Translations under genes and position numbers: made by a program
From: Stratiolaelaps scimitus
Taxonomy: Eukaryota > Arthropoda > Arachnida > Mesostigmata > Laelapidae
Length of the DNA: 64,000 nt
Reading direction: 5' to 3'
Assembly (NCBI GenBank): GCA_019614645.1
Contig: JABWDB010000008.1
Coordinates: 1,302,001 to 1,366,000 of the forward strand
Shown here: positions 26,860 to 40,900 of the stretch, in pieces
Layout of the letters: each line of letters starts with the position of its first letter
How positions within the stretch are numbered: the stretch's first letter is position 1
Notes under the pieces: model-generated
Databases searched by the model: none
The model's input: the letters and a program-made list of their open reading frames with translations, nothing else
What the model was told of the DNA's origin: nothing

Positions 26860-28737
26860 GCGACAACCTATGGCGAGAATTTATCTGCATAGCACAATCT
26901 GTCCCACCCCCCCCGCACACACGTGTTTCGCGCCGTTATTCGCATCGGCCAATCTACGCCTTTCTCCTACAGCGTCTGCTTTTGTGATGATGCTTACACA
27001 GCCCACGGGGCAGTCGAGTGTCAGTTGATGAGGCGCTTCAGAGAGGTCGTCATCCATCGCCAATCTCATAGCCATTGTTGACGGTCACCCCCGCAACAGA
27101 CACAAAGCCGAAACGATTGCACGAACGCCCGAAACACTTTGACGAACCCGCCTAAAATTCGATCCCCACTGACGAGTGTAGGCATGAATACGCAGTAGAC
27201 CGTTTGCTCACCGCCACTGCGGACGGTAGGAACTGTGCAGTCAGCTGAGCCTGCGGCGAATACAATATATTCGTAGCAGGAACATTGACAAGCTGGTAAT
27301 AGAAATGATGCCGCGTACAGCGCAAGGTATAAGCAGAATTTTTTTATGTTGTCTAATAACACGGACGCCTTCACCGATTTACACTCGCGTTAAAGGAACT
27401 AGCTGTCGCAGTTATGCTCATATTCCACCAGGGATGACCTCTGTCCGTGGCAACAATCGGGTTGGGGGCATCGAGAGTGGTTCATAATCAATCGTAACAG
27501 TATAAACTCGGCGACCCACATCCATGGGGAGAGAAGAGCCATGACATGGAGAGATTGGTAACGACTACCTGAATCATCACCGCGCACCAATCGTAATCAA
27601 TAGTTGCCGACGAGGAGGATTTCGTTCGGCTGGGCCATCCCTAAGGATAAAATATTGACGTCATTAGGTAGGAGATGACAGCGGTGTTAGCTGTTACAAC
27701 GAAGTGGAATACGCTTCGAGCCTCATTATAGAAGGCATTAGAGCACTGCTAGTTAAGACAGCCGTGAGATGGCGCCTTAGCTAAATCATCTAACTGATAA
27801 ATGCGAGATATCGTTAACTAGAGCCTAACCACACAATGTGCCCTGTAAGATTTGTTGCACTGAATGACGATACAGGCCTGCCGGCTACAACGTCAGTCGG
27901 CTTGACCTTTCCGATTATTGTAATCCACGTTATTACTATACTATAGACCATCAGGCCAAAGCAAAACCGCTTACCTAAGCTAGCTTTGAATACATCGTCG
28001 CTGGAGGCAGAACAGAGACTTCTGTAGAAACGCCACATTCACACACATTATCTCATTTAGCGATCTGTACACTCCTCCACTGATCTCGCGAGTGACCTGC
28101 CCAGTGGGCTTAGTAACCTTCTACTCGCGCGACGCTTGCCTCGCCATTATATACTCTGACGATAGCAGTCACAGGTGTGAAATGGTCAAGGCCGGCAGTA
28201 CCAGCGGCTCTTAGGCGTGAATGACATGAGAATCACATTTGGCGCCAAGACGGATTTTGTGTGAAAAAAACAACCTAATTTTGCAGGTCAGGTATAGGGA
28301 GGATTCATTCAACAGAGGGAACATATTTTCTCTTTGCGCGTGTATCCGACTCCGGAGAGCGTTGTGCGTCACTCAATAACCTGCGCTGCTATAAATCCGC
28401 CGGGATAACCGTAGCCGAATAGCACATGGTGGGCTCTGCTTGAATTATTGGTTTTTAACTGTCTTGATCAATTTCCACTTCAATGAAGTGGAAATAGTTA
28501 AGCTCGTTTCAACACAAATCCAATATTTAACAGCCGTAGTTGCACTACTTCGAATCGTTGTATTCGCTTAGCTAGTTCTTAGCTAAGCGGCATGTGTGGA
28601 CACCACAATTAGTAGTCGGGCCCAGTCGGTATAAAGAGGGATGCCCACACGGCGAGGTAAGACGTCTAAACGTAAAGTTCGAAGTTAGCGCATAAACATT
28701 TTACGATGAAAAGGTAACAGAAACATTTTCGGGGATA

Positions 28738-28741
<4 letters not shown>

Positions 28742-28780
<39 letters not shown>
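28742..28780. repeat. (TA)n microsatellite
   Basis: Uninterrupted TA run of about 39 bases. Confidence 0.95.
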
Positions 28781-28781
<1 letters not shown>

Positions 28782-30605
28782 TAGTAGATTCTAGCTGAAT
28801 CATCGCGATGTGACATAAGAACACTGAGTCATAGGTAAACAAGTTTATCCCCCCTTAAACTGAATCCGTCTGTGACAAAATGCATACTCGATAGCGTAAA
28901 TCATCGATTTAATTCGATTGGATAACTTTGATGTAATGACTATTGTTGTCTATCGAGAAGCTGCTACGGTTGATCGTCTAGACCCTCACTCGGAAGATCA
29001 CCTTTGGTTACTAATAAAAAGGTCACTAAGCCAAATAATAATTGTCTTTGTGTTCGAGATTCGATTTTTCGTTCAATATTATATTATATATATATATATA
29101 TTCTTCGCCTTGTGTGAATTGACTATTATAGTGTATATACGACGCTTCATCCTTGCATCTTGCTCTTCTATCCATTACTACAACCATCGGATGACGCAAT
29201 GCTCGAAACGAAGTTTCCTCAGAAGATCAAACAATCATCATACAATACACCGGAAAATAAACACTCATGTGACTTAGTCAGGGGGGACCTCCGCTGCGGG
29301 TGTACTCGTGGAAATGTCGAGAGAGCGACACAGAGAAAAGCACGTATTCATTTTAAATTAATTTAACGAAGGACCAACAAGATGTAACAGGGTAACGGCT
29401 GATGAGGGGTAGATGGCTCATAAATTAGATTGTGATTAGATGTTTTTCAAGGATGTTTTTCATAACAATTACAGCGGATCAAGAATAGCAGTACACGTGA
29501 GTACGACTCACTGGTCGAGGGTGAGTTTCACGCGATACAGAGAATTGAAGGACTTGTCCCTAGTCTAAAGTCAAAATAGTAATGTGTATATATGAGAAGC
29601 TCAATACCTGACGCTGCTGCGCTATTGTTTTGCCAAAAATAAATGGCAAGATCCAAAGATCGCTCGGCCGCAACGCTCGAGGATTAGGAGAAGATCTGCA
29701 TTGATGCGACACTCCCGCAGTAATTTTTGAGTAGTGTATAATTAGCACTCGGAGCGTATATGATTCATCACCGCTTGAAGCACTTAATGGGTGATCTTTG
29801 TCAAGGGATGCAACCTTTCCCCCCCCGCCACATTCATGTGAGTGATATTCCAATACCAGTCAGTCAATGTGTCCCGTTCGAATGGAGACTGCCGGTTGTT
29901 CCGGTTAATCAACAAACGTGCACCGAACTCGACAAACGAACTGCGGTTAAGTACTAAGAAATGTCTGATATTTGGGGGCCCGTCATCCGCAAAGCGAACG
30001 CTCGATAAACTAACACCTCAGAGCTACAGATTGTACACATTATGCTCCTTGCAGAGAATAACTGAAGCCCACTGTCTTATTTCGCACAACGAGACAGAGC
30101 AAAACAAAAGCCATTCACAAAACCAAGATGTCCTTGAACGAAACTTTGAACTGCGATGCTATATAATGATATACGATAACATAGGTTGGCACCGACACAC
30201 TGCGCAGTTCTATCTTATTGATATCTAACCGCAGGGTTTTGCCAATTACTCATTTACTTTTTCCATGTGGGCACACCATACCATATATATACATACCTAT
30301 ATACATATTTGTACATATTTATATGCGCGGATGTTTTGAGACATAAAAACAGCCAAGAATCATTGTATACTATATATACATATATATAACACGAACACGT
30401 GATAATCTGTCGTGTACCTCATCGGTGCTGTCATCCTGGAGGATCCCGACAGCGTTGACGTTCGAGTTGCGAGCAGACGGGCCCGAGCTCATCGCAGACA
30501 CCTGGTTGACTAAGACCATAATAGCTATGAAGCATCCACCTAGTGACAGCGGACAGCTTTTTTCGCTTCACGTTGCTCGTGCCGCCAACACTGCTTGCGC
30601 GACAG

Positions 30606-30830
30606 TCGTATGCGAGTGTTGTGCCGTGAACGTACGAATCGGCTCGATCACGAATCAATTAAGGCTCGCTTGCAGCGTACGGCAGAGCTCTCCGCGGCGG
30701 CGGACGACAACACTACGAACGTCGACGACAACTCTGAGGTGGTCGACGGCACGCCACCAACGTTGGCTCACAAGGGAGAACCGTTGCTACTGCTGCTGCC
30801 ACGAACACCGCCACCACCACCACCACTGAA
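30606..30830 (+). CDS. Possible internal coding exon, unknown protein
   Basis: An open plus-strand stretch lies between a plausible acceptor (GCGCGACAG at 30605) and a GTGAGC donor at 30831. It encodes VLCRERTNRLDHESIKARLQ, then an acidic Asn/Asp/Thr-rich run, a Leu run and a run of six prolines. The basic amphipathic start recalls the first helix of TGF-beta-family propeptides, but no mature ligand domain was found. Function not assigned. Confidence 0.25.
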
Positions 30831-33639
30831 GTGAGCAGCTGTCGAACAGACAACTAGCGCTGACACGACACACTACTCGAATGGCTAACACCAATCGAAA
30901 GCTGTGTTTCGCTGTAGTGGACACGAATACTATTACTGATTCCACTGCTAGAATCTTTAATCTGCCACCTTTCCAAGTTACGGATGTGATGGTCGATATC
31001 GAATCAAGGGGACGGGAACGATGACAGTCCTCAAATATATTTGGCGTGGCGGTTTTCACGGATTGAGGCGACTGGCTCCGTTCACAAGTGAAGGATTGAA
31101 TATTGCTACAACAGCAGCAGCAGGACCGACAACAGTCGCACTTCATGCATCGGGACCTGCCAATGGCTGGTCATCTGTTCCAGAATACGCCCGCCAACCG
31201 CGAGTGTCTATGTTCGCCCGGTTGGCGTTTCGCTGCTTGATATAGTGTCGGACGCTAACGGCGTACGGCTAAACGCAGCTGGCTGCGTGGAGCGTCGCAG
31301 CACGGCCCACCAGAGCGATTAACTCTTAGACGTTTTGTTGGGAGGACGTCTCCGCGCGCAGATCCCTCTCCACAAGCGGCGGCGCAACACAGATCTACAC
31401 AGTTGTATCGACGCCGAAAGGCAGACACGCTCTCCGATTCTATGCCGCTGCCGCCGTCGCTCGCCTTTGCCGCTCTCTGACTGGGCCCGCTGTATGGCTG
31501 ATTGTTGTTCTCACTCGAGATGGGAACGCCTACCGAGGGGCGCACGCAGCTCGGGTAGACGCAGTTATCTATTTTATGTGGTTCGTCCTTTACTATTATT
31601 ATTATTGTTACGCTGACAATTGTGCGTTTGCTCGCTGCGTACTGATGATAGCTGGCCTGAGTCAGCCGTTGGGTAACGGGAAGAAGCTGGTCAAAGCGAC
31701 GAGTGATTTCGTTGCACGCTCGAAGGGTTCCGCAGAAATGAGATGGGTATATTACTGGCGGCTTGCAGTGACGCGAAACAATAGCACCTATGCAAATGCT
31801 GCGTAGAGCCAATGTTATGTTGGTAGCGTTTTGCCGGCGGCGAAATCCGTCGTGGTGGATAGCAGCTTGAGCGCTTGCGCGCGCGGGCGATCCCAGCAGC
31901 AGCAGGCGTTTCCGATCGCCGTACGACGATGACAAGCTATTTGTCAGTTAGGCTTGCCTGTGCCGCTATTGGAGCCGTTCCGATGCGATCGACGAACGAA
32001 CGCTGCCGGGATCGTGGAACCACGCAGGCAAAACAGCGCTCATACTACGCCAGTTGGCCACGAGCTCAGCAAGGTCATAGCGTCTTGATGGCAAACAAAG
32101 AGAGGGCTACGGACTTCACCCTCGCCGTCTCGAGCAATGGTGGAGGATAGAGAAATGTTGATGCGGGTAAGTTGATGCCGCCGCCGGCGCCGCCTGACAG
32201 ACTGATCGACCAGCCCATCTGCAATGGACAGTGGCAAACACGAGCATTTGCTTGCTGGCGAGGAGATGTAGGATAAAGACCGTATTGCCCCAGCTCGCGC
32301 GGGGGGGACGGGGCTCACCATCGGTTCGAGTTGTATCTCGTTCGATTTTGTGTGACTCGATCGACATCGAGAACAACGGCGGTCAATAGTCGAACTAGCT
32401 GTTCGAGATCTGCTCATAGTACGTAGATAGTGCGCAGCTAGACAGATGTTGTTTGGGCTGATAGCTCGGCTGCCGACTGCCATGTTCAATCCGTTTAAGC
32501 CCAATTATCATCTGCTCAGACAAAGTGCTGAATAAGGTGGTTGATGTTACTGGGGTCGAGGAATCTTGATGAATTAAAGTCAAACACTTTGTTATGAATT
32601 ATTATTATTATTACGAAGTGATCAATTGGTGGATTAATGTTTGAGAAACGTTTACGATGCTGCTTACGTTAGTTCAGCAGTGGTAATGCAAGAAGGGGGT
32701 CGTAATCATAGGGGGTATGAACATTGACAACGTGGAGAGCAGAGATCGGTAAATCGGCCTTAAATTTGATGAGAAATATGGCCTACCAAGATGAGTATTG
32801 GTTACCGTACCTCCATATCAGATCGTGTCATAATGAGATTAACTTGGAGCTTTATGTTTACTTATAACTTGGTCTATTCAATCTTGATTATACAACATGT
32901 CGACACACGACGAGACTGTCACCTCTGCTGCTCATGAGAAAAATCCATTGTAATTTGCCATTGCTCAGTAACTGCGCAACAACGTATTGTATACGTTATT
33001 GTGTTGGAAGCCATCCCATGCCATCCGCGTATGCGGGCGTATGGTAGGCGGTCGCCGATTCGCACACAGACTCTTCACGATCCACAGGCCTGTCTCATGC
33101 GTACAAAAACAACACACCATAGTATCTCTCATTCATTTTCTATTTCGATCATCTAAGTATGTAAACACTAAGCACTAATTACGCACTAATCTGACGAGTC
33201 TGGCCCTTTCGTCAGCTAAGCTTATCGTTACGCGATACAGAAGACCGTGACCGTTTGACCACTGCGTAGACTGCTAATGTGGACACTTGTCGGTATCATG
33301 GTAACGGCATAGTTCGATATACATTCTGCTATCGGTGTAGCATCACTGTGTATCAATAGATTAATCCCGCTGCTCAGAAGGATGCCAGTGAACGAAGCAC
33401 ACAGGCCAATATTGAATACCGGGAGAACATTGGATTGGGGGTGCTGTTATTGTTCTTTTTGTTGTCGTCGTTATGTGTATTGACTAGCTGTCATGAAGGC
33501 CTCAAATGGCGTTGCCTTCACCCAATCTTGATAATTCACGGGTGAAACAACCATTCGAAAGTCCACGGTTCAATCGATGACGGTCAACAATGGGCGAAAT
33601 TCCCCTAACTCGTGTATCGTAATATATATATATATATAT

Positions 33640-33905
33640 GTGCCCTGTAATGATAGTCTAGTGGTGAGCGTCTTGGACTGCTAGACCGGAGGGACGTGTG
33701 TGTTGGGTTCAAATCCTGTCAGACGCGGAGAATCTTTGCAGTTCTTTATTATCTTTCTTTATCTGAAGACTCTTGCGAGGTTCGAGTAAGGGGCGAATAA
33801 GCGAAGGTGGCCCCGACAGGTCCTTATAGTAATACTTAAAAGGTTAAGAGCTGAGGCTTGTCAGATAGGGGGACAGCTGAGGGTAAGCTCGAAAAAAAAA
33901 AAAAA
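33640..33905 (+). mobile_element. SINE-like element, family 1, apparently full length
   Basis: A tRNA-like head has a pol III A box (TAGTCTAGTGGTGAGCG) and B box (GGGTTCAAATCCTG) about 50 bp apart. A 150-bp body follows (AGAATCTTTGCAGTTCTTTA to GACAGCTGAGGGTAAGCTCG), ending in a 15-A tail at 33891-33905. Two partial copies occur at 61824-61989 (+) and 62058-62135 (-). A TA microsatellite abuts the 5' end. The head does not fold into a convincing functional tRNA. Confidence 0.7.
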
Positions 33906-35237
33906 TTATATATAATGTAGTTCTCGGTCGGACCGGACCTAATTTCACCTTTCGAGCACAACAAACTCTTCTGAAAACTAGTCTAGTTCAAACCGTCAGA
34001 ACGATAACGGTAGACACGTGCTGTTCTTCTCGGTCCAATTGTGAGTTGTCTTCCTGAATGTTGATCGAGAGCCGCCACGTTGAATTCATAGATCCTTAGA
34101 TTTGACTTTCTCATAATTGGAGTTGATTATTTAAAAAACACAGAAATCCGAAAATCGTATTGACTAATGTGGGGAAACGCGTCGCGTCATTCACGTAAAT
34201 ATCGTGCGGTCGCGTGCTATCAAGATCACTCGTATCTCTTCGACGGGAGCTCAGTGTCCGAATCATTACTATAATATCGAAATAAAGTTCATTTCGTGCT
34301 AGTTTTGACAATTTTTTAACCAGTTACCTATATGTACTGCTTTCAACGTCAGAGAGCACATACTTCAACGAGAACAAAGACAGAGTTGTCTGTTCAACTG
34401 ACAGAAGAATATATGCCTTATGCAAATAATATATTTAGTATAACTAGACACTACCTGGGAGACTCCTTGCAATACTCTCAGCTGTATAGAGCCCCTCGTA
34501 TCTACATGTGCAGTACTCGAAGACGCTTAAAAATACCGACTTCGAATAGCGAGCCCCTCATTAATGTTGGTGGCAGCTCTGTCGTCATAAATCTTTACGT
34601 CACAGGTCACGCTCCGATTTTCGTAGGAAAACTGTGGTGTGCTTATGCGCTAATTTCTACGCTGTTGTAAATGACGTTTCGTCTCTCAGGTGCCTGCCTC
34701 TCGGTGTAAGTTCCGTGAGGGGATAATTCGATGGAAAGCTAAACGGGTTCCGTAAACACGAAGGTGCGGCTTTGATAGCCAGCTAGATGTTACTCAAAAT
34801 GATTACCGATGCAACTTATGGTGTGAGATTCGCGTACATTTACGAACAGCAAGTGCTAGAGGATACATGTGAGATATCGGTGTCGAGATGCAACAATAAA
34901 TGCATTTTTTTTCTGGTAATAGGCAATAGGTTGATGGTAATATTGCGCAAAGTGCTGGTCGGACAATTGAACCATCTGGGCTTGGTGTGCATTTGAACAA
35001 CGTAATCCTACTGAAAGCTCATAAATCGGCTTAATTATTTGGCCAACGGGTCTAAACAATAGCTAATGGGTACATTGTGTCTAAGAGGCAGAGATGTAAC
35101 GTTTCCAAGCTGAGATCTGCCATGGAATAACGCATTGCATCGTCCATTAATTTCACAACAGTTGTACGGTATTTGATATTTTAAGCCAAATTGATAATAG
35201 ATACTCACAGCTAACTACTGCTTAAACATGTGAACAG

Positions 35238-35270
<33 letters not shown>

Positions 35271-35271
35271 A
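35238..35271. repeat. (TA)n microsatellite
   Basis: TA run with one phase slip (TATATTATA) in the middle. Confidence 0.9.
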
Positions 35272-37545
35272 CTTACTACTGGTTATAAACTATACGCGTA
35301 CTGTAACACTCGTGAAGCTTAACAAATTCGGGACTAGTTATAGTAGTCACAAATGGAAATTGCCTATTTATTTGTCATGAGTTCGCTGGCCTTGATTAGC
35401 CACCGAGTGTGAGATCAAGCATCGCTGCCCTTGAACGTGAAGCAAGGAAGTCATAGTTACAACACGAGTGTTTCCTTGCGACAAGATTCGCCTGTTTATT
35501 AATAATAATAATGATAATAATTATTATTATCATAGGATAATCCTCTATACCCAGCAGGATCGATCGCGGACGGTTTAGGTGGGTCTGGCTGACTTGAGCC
35601 TGGTTGATTGTAATTGTGCGCTATTTCCGCCCACGCAACACGTTCTTTTCGGATAGCTGTGCTACGTTTGCGTTACACTGATCCCGTCATAACTCGTCAT
35701 TACTGTGATTAGCAGGGCTCGTCGAGACGATCGATTGACGACTGATCATTATTTCGCTAATACATTCTCAGAAACACTCGTTCCCTGAAGGCTATACTCG
35801 TTTCACGCAATTTTTACTCATCCAAATATCGATTCAAGTCCTTCCGCGCTTTTCTCCCGCGAGACCGATGAATCAATCGGACAGCACTGGCAAGTCGCCG
35901 TTGCTAATTAGAATGGCCACTAAATCCGGGCATACAGTGCAATCAGTAATAAAGAGGTAGAATAATTTGTTCAATAGTTTAACAACTGGCTCAAACGAAT
36001 ATGTCCGATATCAATAAGCGATACTTGTCTCATTCGGTTCATGCTAAAAAGCTCGAACAAAATAAGCAAGCATTACCGTGTGGCTTATGGGTGTGGTTCG
36101 ATCTGCGTACTAACAGCTTCCCAACCTATCGATTGAGAGAGACATGAGAAATATAAATCGCAGCAGAGTGAGTCATAGCTACGCACACGACGTCAACAAA
36201 AACTACGGGGTTACCGAAACGTGGCCCGACCCTCTGAGCGAATCATCGAAATTGGACAGCTTCGTAGGTAACCTCAAGCAATTTTCTGCTCGCTCACTTC
36301 TCCTCTGTGTAGCCCTAGACACGAAAGTACGTAGTTATAGAGTAACGTGCAGTAAAAGAAAAAAAAAGCTGACGAAACATAGACGCTTTGAGAAGTCACC
36401 TCCGAAGATGTCAGAACAATGCCTAATGTGCGTTGGACAGCTGCCATGGTTTTCGCTGCGGAGAAAACGTGTTTGGATGAGTATTTTTTTGTTCGTTCGA
36501 AATACGCGCTACTGTCTGGATCCTATATGCATACATGTATCTGCAGCGAAAAGTAATAAAGAACAAACTTTCACGAAAGGCGCCTTTGGAAGAACCGCAA
36601 ATACTGTGACTAGCATCTCCTAGAGTGGCGTAACACTACGAGCATGCGGTTCACGTCATACTTGTTCAGGCCCGAAGTCAGACACGGCGAGATGATCGTT
36701 TATACACTGCTTCCCTTATCCTTGCACTTAAAGCGAACAGGGATTAGTTATTATTAGTTATTATTTCCGTTTTGAAAGATGACCGGAATAGAATAGATCT
36801 CTTGGTTAGGGCGACGGAATTGTTTGTTGAGCCGGTAAGTCTCGTACCGCCCCTATGACTATTACTATTATTATTAGGTGACCGTTAGTTACGTCAACGG
36901 CACCGACTAGTTTGGTGTTTAGTCATTTCACTATCTTATCTCAACATATATATATATATATATATATACATACTGCTGTGAAGTTTGGCGATCATATCTT
37001 AAAAAACATTTCGAAGCTATGGAGCGAGTTCAAACAAAGTTAACACGCATCTCGCTTACATGTAGCATCGATCGCTCGACTCTTAGCCTACCTCCTATAT
37101 ATATATATATATATATATATATCCTTACTCCGGACTTACACAAAAAGGCAGATATGCGATTCTACAAAGGGCTACTATCCTCAAACACGTATTATGAATA
37201 TTTTAATGTCAGACAAAATAATATGCGGAGTGGACAAACATATATATATATATACACAAATTTGTTATCATGGGACAGCATCACCACAAAACTGATCGGA
37301 TGACCATCCAAATCCGTTTCAGCGAGTGGTCAGAAATCCAGGTGACTTGAATAGCATATGATAGTAACCAATCGTCGGATTGTCTCGAGACGCGGACGTA
37401 CACTGAGACAGCTCACATGATATCGCTGTATACAGAACACAACGCATTTTTCGAGAGCATTGAACTATGCTCCCAATATGTTTACTCGTTCGACGAATAA
37501 CAAACCGAAACATTTATTAACAAATGACCAAAACATGAAAGTTCT

Positions 37546-37588
37546 AATAATAATAATAATAATAATAACAATAGTAATAATAATAAAA
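37546..37588. repeat. (AAT)n microsatellite
   Basis: AATAATAAT repeats with minor interruptions, ending in a short A run. Confidence 0.9.
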
Positions 37589-37679
37589 AAAACCACCAGT
37601 ATTTCACCTATTATGCGCGACTTGTCTCTATATTTAGATTCTAAATTGCCCACGGAGTTTTGAGAATCACGCTAGTCGC

Positions 37680-37947
37680 TCACCTTGCTTCGCTCGTGTC
37701 GTAGCTTATTTGCCCGCGTTATATCCAATAGTTCACTAGCGATTTGCATTTCGCTCTTCACATCTCTATCTGGCCTCTCCGTTGATCCATTGTCGAGTAA
37801 AAAGCGCACCTCACACCTCGATCGGCAGACTCGCTGAACAGCCTTAAATGACTCAGTTGTCTCGGCCACATGGCTGTCAACAGCCGTCGGCCCCGCCATA
37901 CGCATCAGGCCGGAATTACCCACGTTGCCTACCGCCAACCCAAACAT
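37680..37947 (-). CDS. Possible 5' coding exon, unknown protein
   Basis: The minus-strand ORF begins MFGLAVGNVGNSGLM and stays open to a good donor (AAG|GTGAGC) at 37680. The second half looks like a charged helical protein: CRSRCEVRFLLDNGSTERPD followed by VKSEMQIASELLDITRANK. The ORF runs to a stop 9 bp past the donor, so splicing there would be needed. I could not find the next exon. It resembles the small coiled-coil proteins of the CFAP141 kind in layout only; that is a weak impression, not an assignment. Confidence 0.35.
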
Positions 37948-40900
37948 GGTCGCTCATTCGACAGTTTCGCTTTCCAGTCTTCCCCAAGCCGCACATAGGC
38001 TACACGAGATACACTCTAGACGACCAACACTCAAGAGTGTCAAGCGAGCAGCTATATCGCATATAGGCAGTTCACAATTTTAGCAGCCGTCTATCGGCGG
38101 TTGGCTACTTCTGGGATTCCCAGACGGGCCGCGATGAAATGTCTCATCTTCGAGTTTGTGGCCACTGTAGACGGCGACCGCTTTGGCGATGACGTCACTC
38201 CTTGGAACATTGAGATACAACGGTAACAGATGTCGAATCGAGGTAGGATTGAGACAGCGGATCGGCACTTCGCCGCTGTCGCCGCCGTCGCCGCCAGCGA
38301 CTACACTGGAATATTGATTTGGGCGTGCGGCTCCTACCCCTATTAGCCATCCACGACATATACTCAGACGAATATACAGAGCTTAGCAAAGACCATAGGA
38401 TGCCATCCACTCACACGATTCGAGTCTCGAAGCTCGACGTAGTGAAAGTACGAAGCTGAGACCACAACATATAATAACTAGCAAAGCAGACATTCGAAAT
38501 CGGCTAGAACTGTTGTGTTGTCACCCAGTGAAAACTCGACAAAGGTATGACCTAGTCATAGGGTAAGGGGAGCGCATGCGTTTCATAGTCTATTCGCCAG
38601 CCACATTGGAGAGGAGGAGAGGTTTCTCTGATTCATCAGGTTCAGCATCTACTGAACAGAGTTTTGGTCAGCCAGTGGCAACGCACGATGGCTTTGAACG
38701 GCACATATACTTCGCTAAAATCACTACCTAAAAATAACAGATAAACTCTTTTTTTTGGAGGTCTAAGCATACAGTTTGTTCGTTCTGCCCCGCGTTAAAA
38801 TAGTCCATATAGAGACTGCAATCCGATATAATCTGATCTCGACAAGCACTGAGATAGCATAGCCTGAAAGAGACCTTAAGATATACCTTAGAGATACCCC
38901 ATAGCGGCAAATCGGATGAAGAGACCTATCGCGATAACAGACAATACAAAGTTTGTTTATTAATGGAACTGCCGTTTCTTCGACAGCGCGAAGAGTTCTC
39001 GTGAAAAGAATAATGATAAAGAAGTGTCTTATTGCATGTGACAGTCGCTCCAAACGATATTTTCGGCCAGCTGAATTAACGATAGCGGGGTGTTGCTTAT
39101 AAATAAAAAGTAAAAATCGATTTTATTAATTCGAGACAAACAAGTGTGCCTAATGTACAGAATTTAAAAAAACAAGCAAGTTTTGTATTTTTGCATCCAA
39201 ATGCCTCAATCGTTGGCCGAGTCGCTACCGAAAAATTAATATGTTCCTCAGTTCACGACACTCTACGGGGAAGTCTTTCATATGTTCTTAACCAGCACGC
39301 CGAAGAATTTTCTCATCCCCGCAAACCTACGCATGAAAAACGATCAGGACATAAACAAAACCTCATGGAGCAGGAGAATACAGGACAGAGTATAGGCTAC
39401 GTATGAGTATGAAAACAACAAGTGTTATTCTGTTAATGGAAACACTGATACCAATATCTTTTAGTCCTTCCTGAAATTTAAACTTTTTTAAATTGAATTC
39501 GGTTTCACTGCAATAGATTTACCTTGCCCACGAAGGACCAGATATTAGAAGTTGGTCCGTAAAGCTTTCCACATGGTTAACTACGTGAGACTGTACTAAA
39601 AGACAAAAACAAAGCCTCCGGGTAAATGCAAAGGGTGAATATAATATATTTATTCATATATTATAAAAGTGGATTACAATCGTACCCAAGTGTGTGTGTA
39701 TCTTAAAGACGGGCCTAAAATCTCATATTTACATTCAAGGTTCTTGTAAATGCATAATATTAACATGCTTGCTAGAAGAAGGTTGCTACATTTCCCTGAT
39801 TTCTCATTGCAGCCAGAACAGCAATATTGCTGCCTCCTCTGTATGTCCAAAAACAATCGTTGCCACCGTCCGCCACTCGTAAACCTACAAAGTCTTGATA
39901 TTGTGATTGAGACACCGTGATCGAAGGGCCTCTTAAGCTTGCCTTGTAGATTTGTCTAAGGGCTTCTAGGCAATATAGGTTCCATACTATATTAAAGGTG
40001 AATTAAATTGATCTCAGATACGAAATACAGTTGGAAATTGAAACACAACGCGAATGGTGTTAGCTTTTACCACTCGGTAGCATCAACGGCGGAGATTGGA
40101 TGACATTATAGAATATCCTTGCCGATGGACGATGAATCCTTAAATCCTCGTCAAAAATGGTCATATTTTGTGGTATCCGGCACCGGACTGAATGCATGGA
40201 CATGAGCCAATGATGGTTCTGAAAATTCCAGTTGGGATCGACGGGATACTTCAAATTTGTCAGCTAGTAACATTGCTCAAAAGGGCGTTGTCAACCTCGA
40301 GAAAGAGCAACACGCAATTGAGCGCATCAGCGTAGATATGCGTAGAAATTAACAAGTGCTTATAAAGGACTATATTAAGCATCATAGTATAAGACGAAAA
40401 AGTTGAGCTCGGACGGGGATGTATGTCGCGTGGTACTAGGTATATTTTATGATTGAAAATAAGAGTCTACAGCTGGGTATATAACGCACACGATAGGCGT
40501 AGTATGCCAGGGCCGTACCGGCAGTACAAGCATTCCTATTAGGTCCTGTACAGGAGTAGACGTTACCGGCAGTGCGCCATGAGACGAGGATGGCACGGCG
40601 AATTATCAGACGAATAAAGTATATAGATTTTTTTAACAATACAAATCGCTACCTATCATTTATCATCCACAGCATGTTCAACATTTCATCGTTATGATAT
40701 GCCGAATCGCACCCTCGTATGATCTGATCGCAGTGAAAGCGAACAGATATCATGGGAATTAGACAAAATGTCGACACTGCATGGAAATTCAATGGTTAAT
40801 TCGAAAAGGCAAGACACAAGGTGTGTGGTTCGTGCGAACGGACGATTTTATACCCACATAGAAGAATACCGGCGGAAATGCAGTCGCATTCGAGAAAAAT

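Noticed and set aside
31255..31935. 226-codon minus-strand ORF as a gene
   Set aside because: Lies in CpG-rich DNA where stops are rarer; no recognisable motif, leader or splice structure.
33640..33725. tRNA gene
   Set aside because: A and B boxes are present but the acceptor and anticodon stems do not pair; it is the head of a SINE with a body and A tail.
36144..36623. 159-codon plus-strand ORF
   Set aside because: No family resemblance, ordinary AT-rich surroundings, no promoter or splice support; likely chance.
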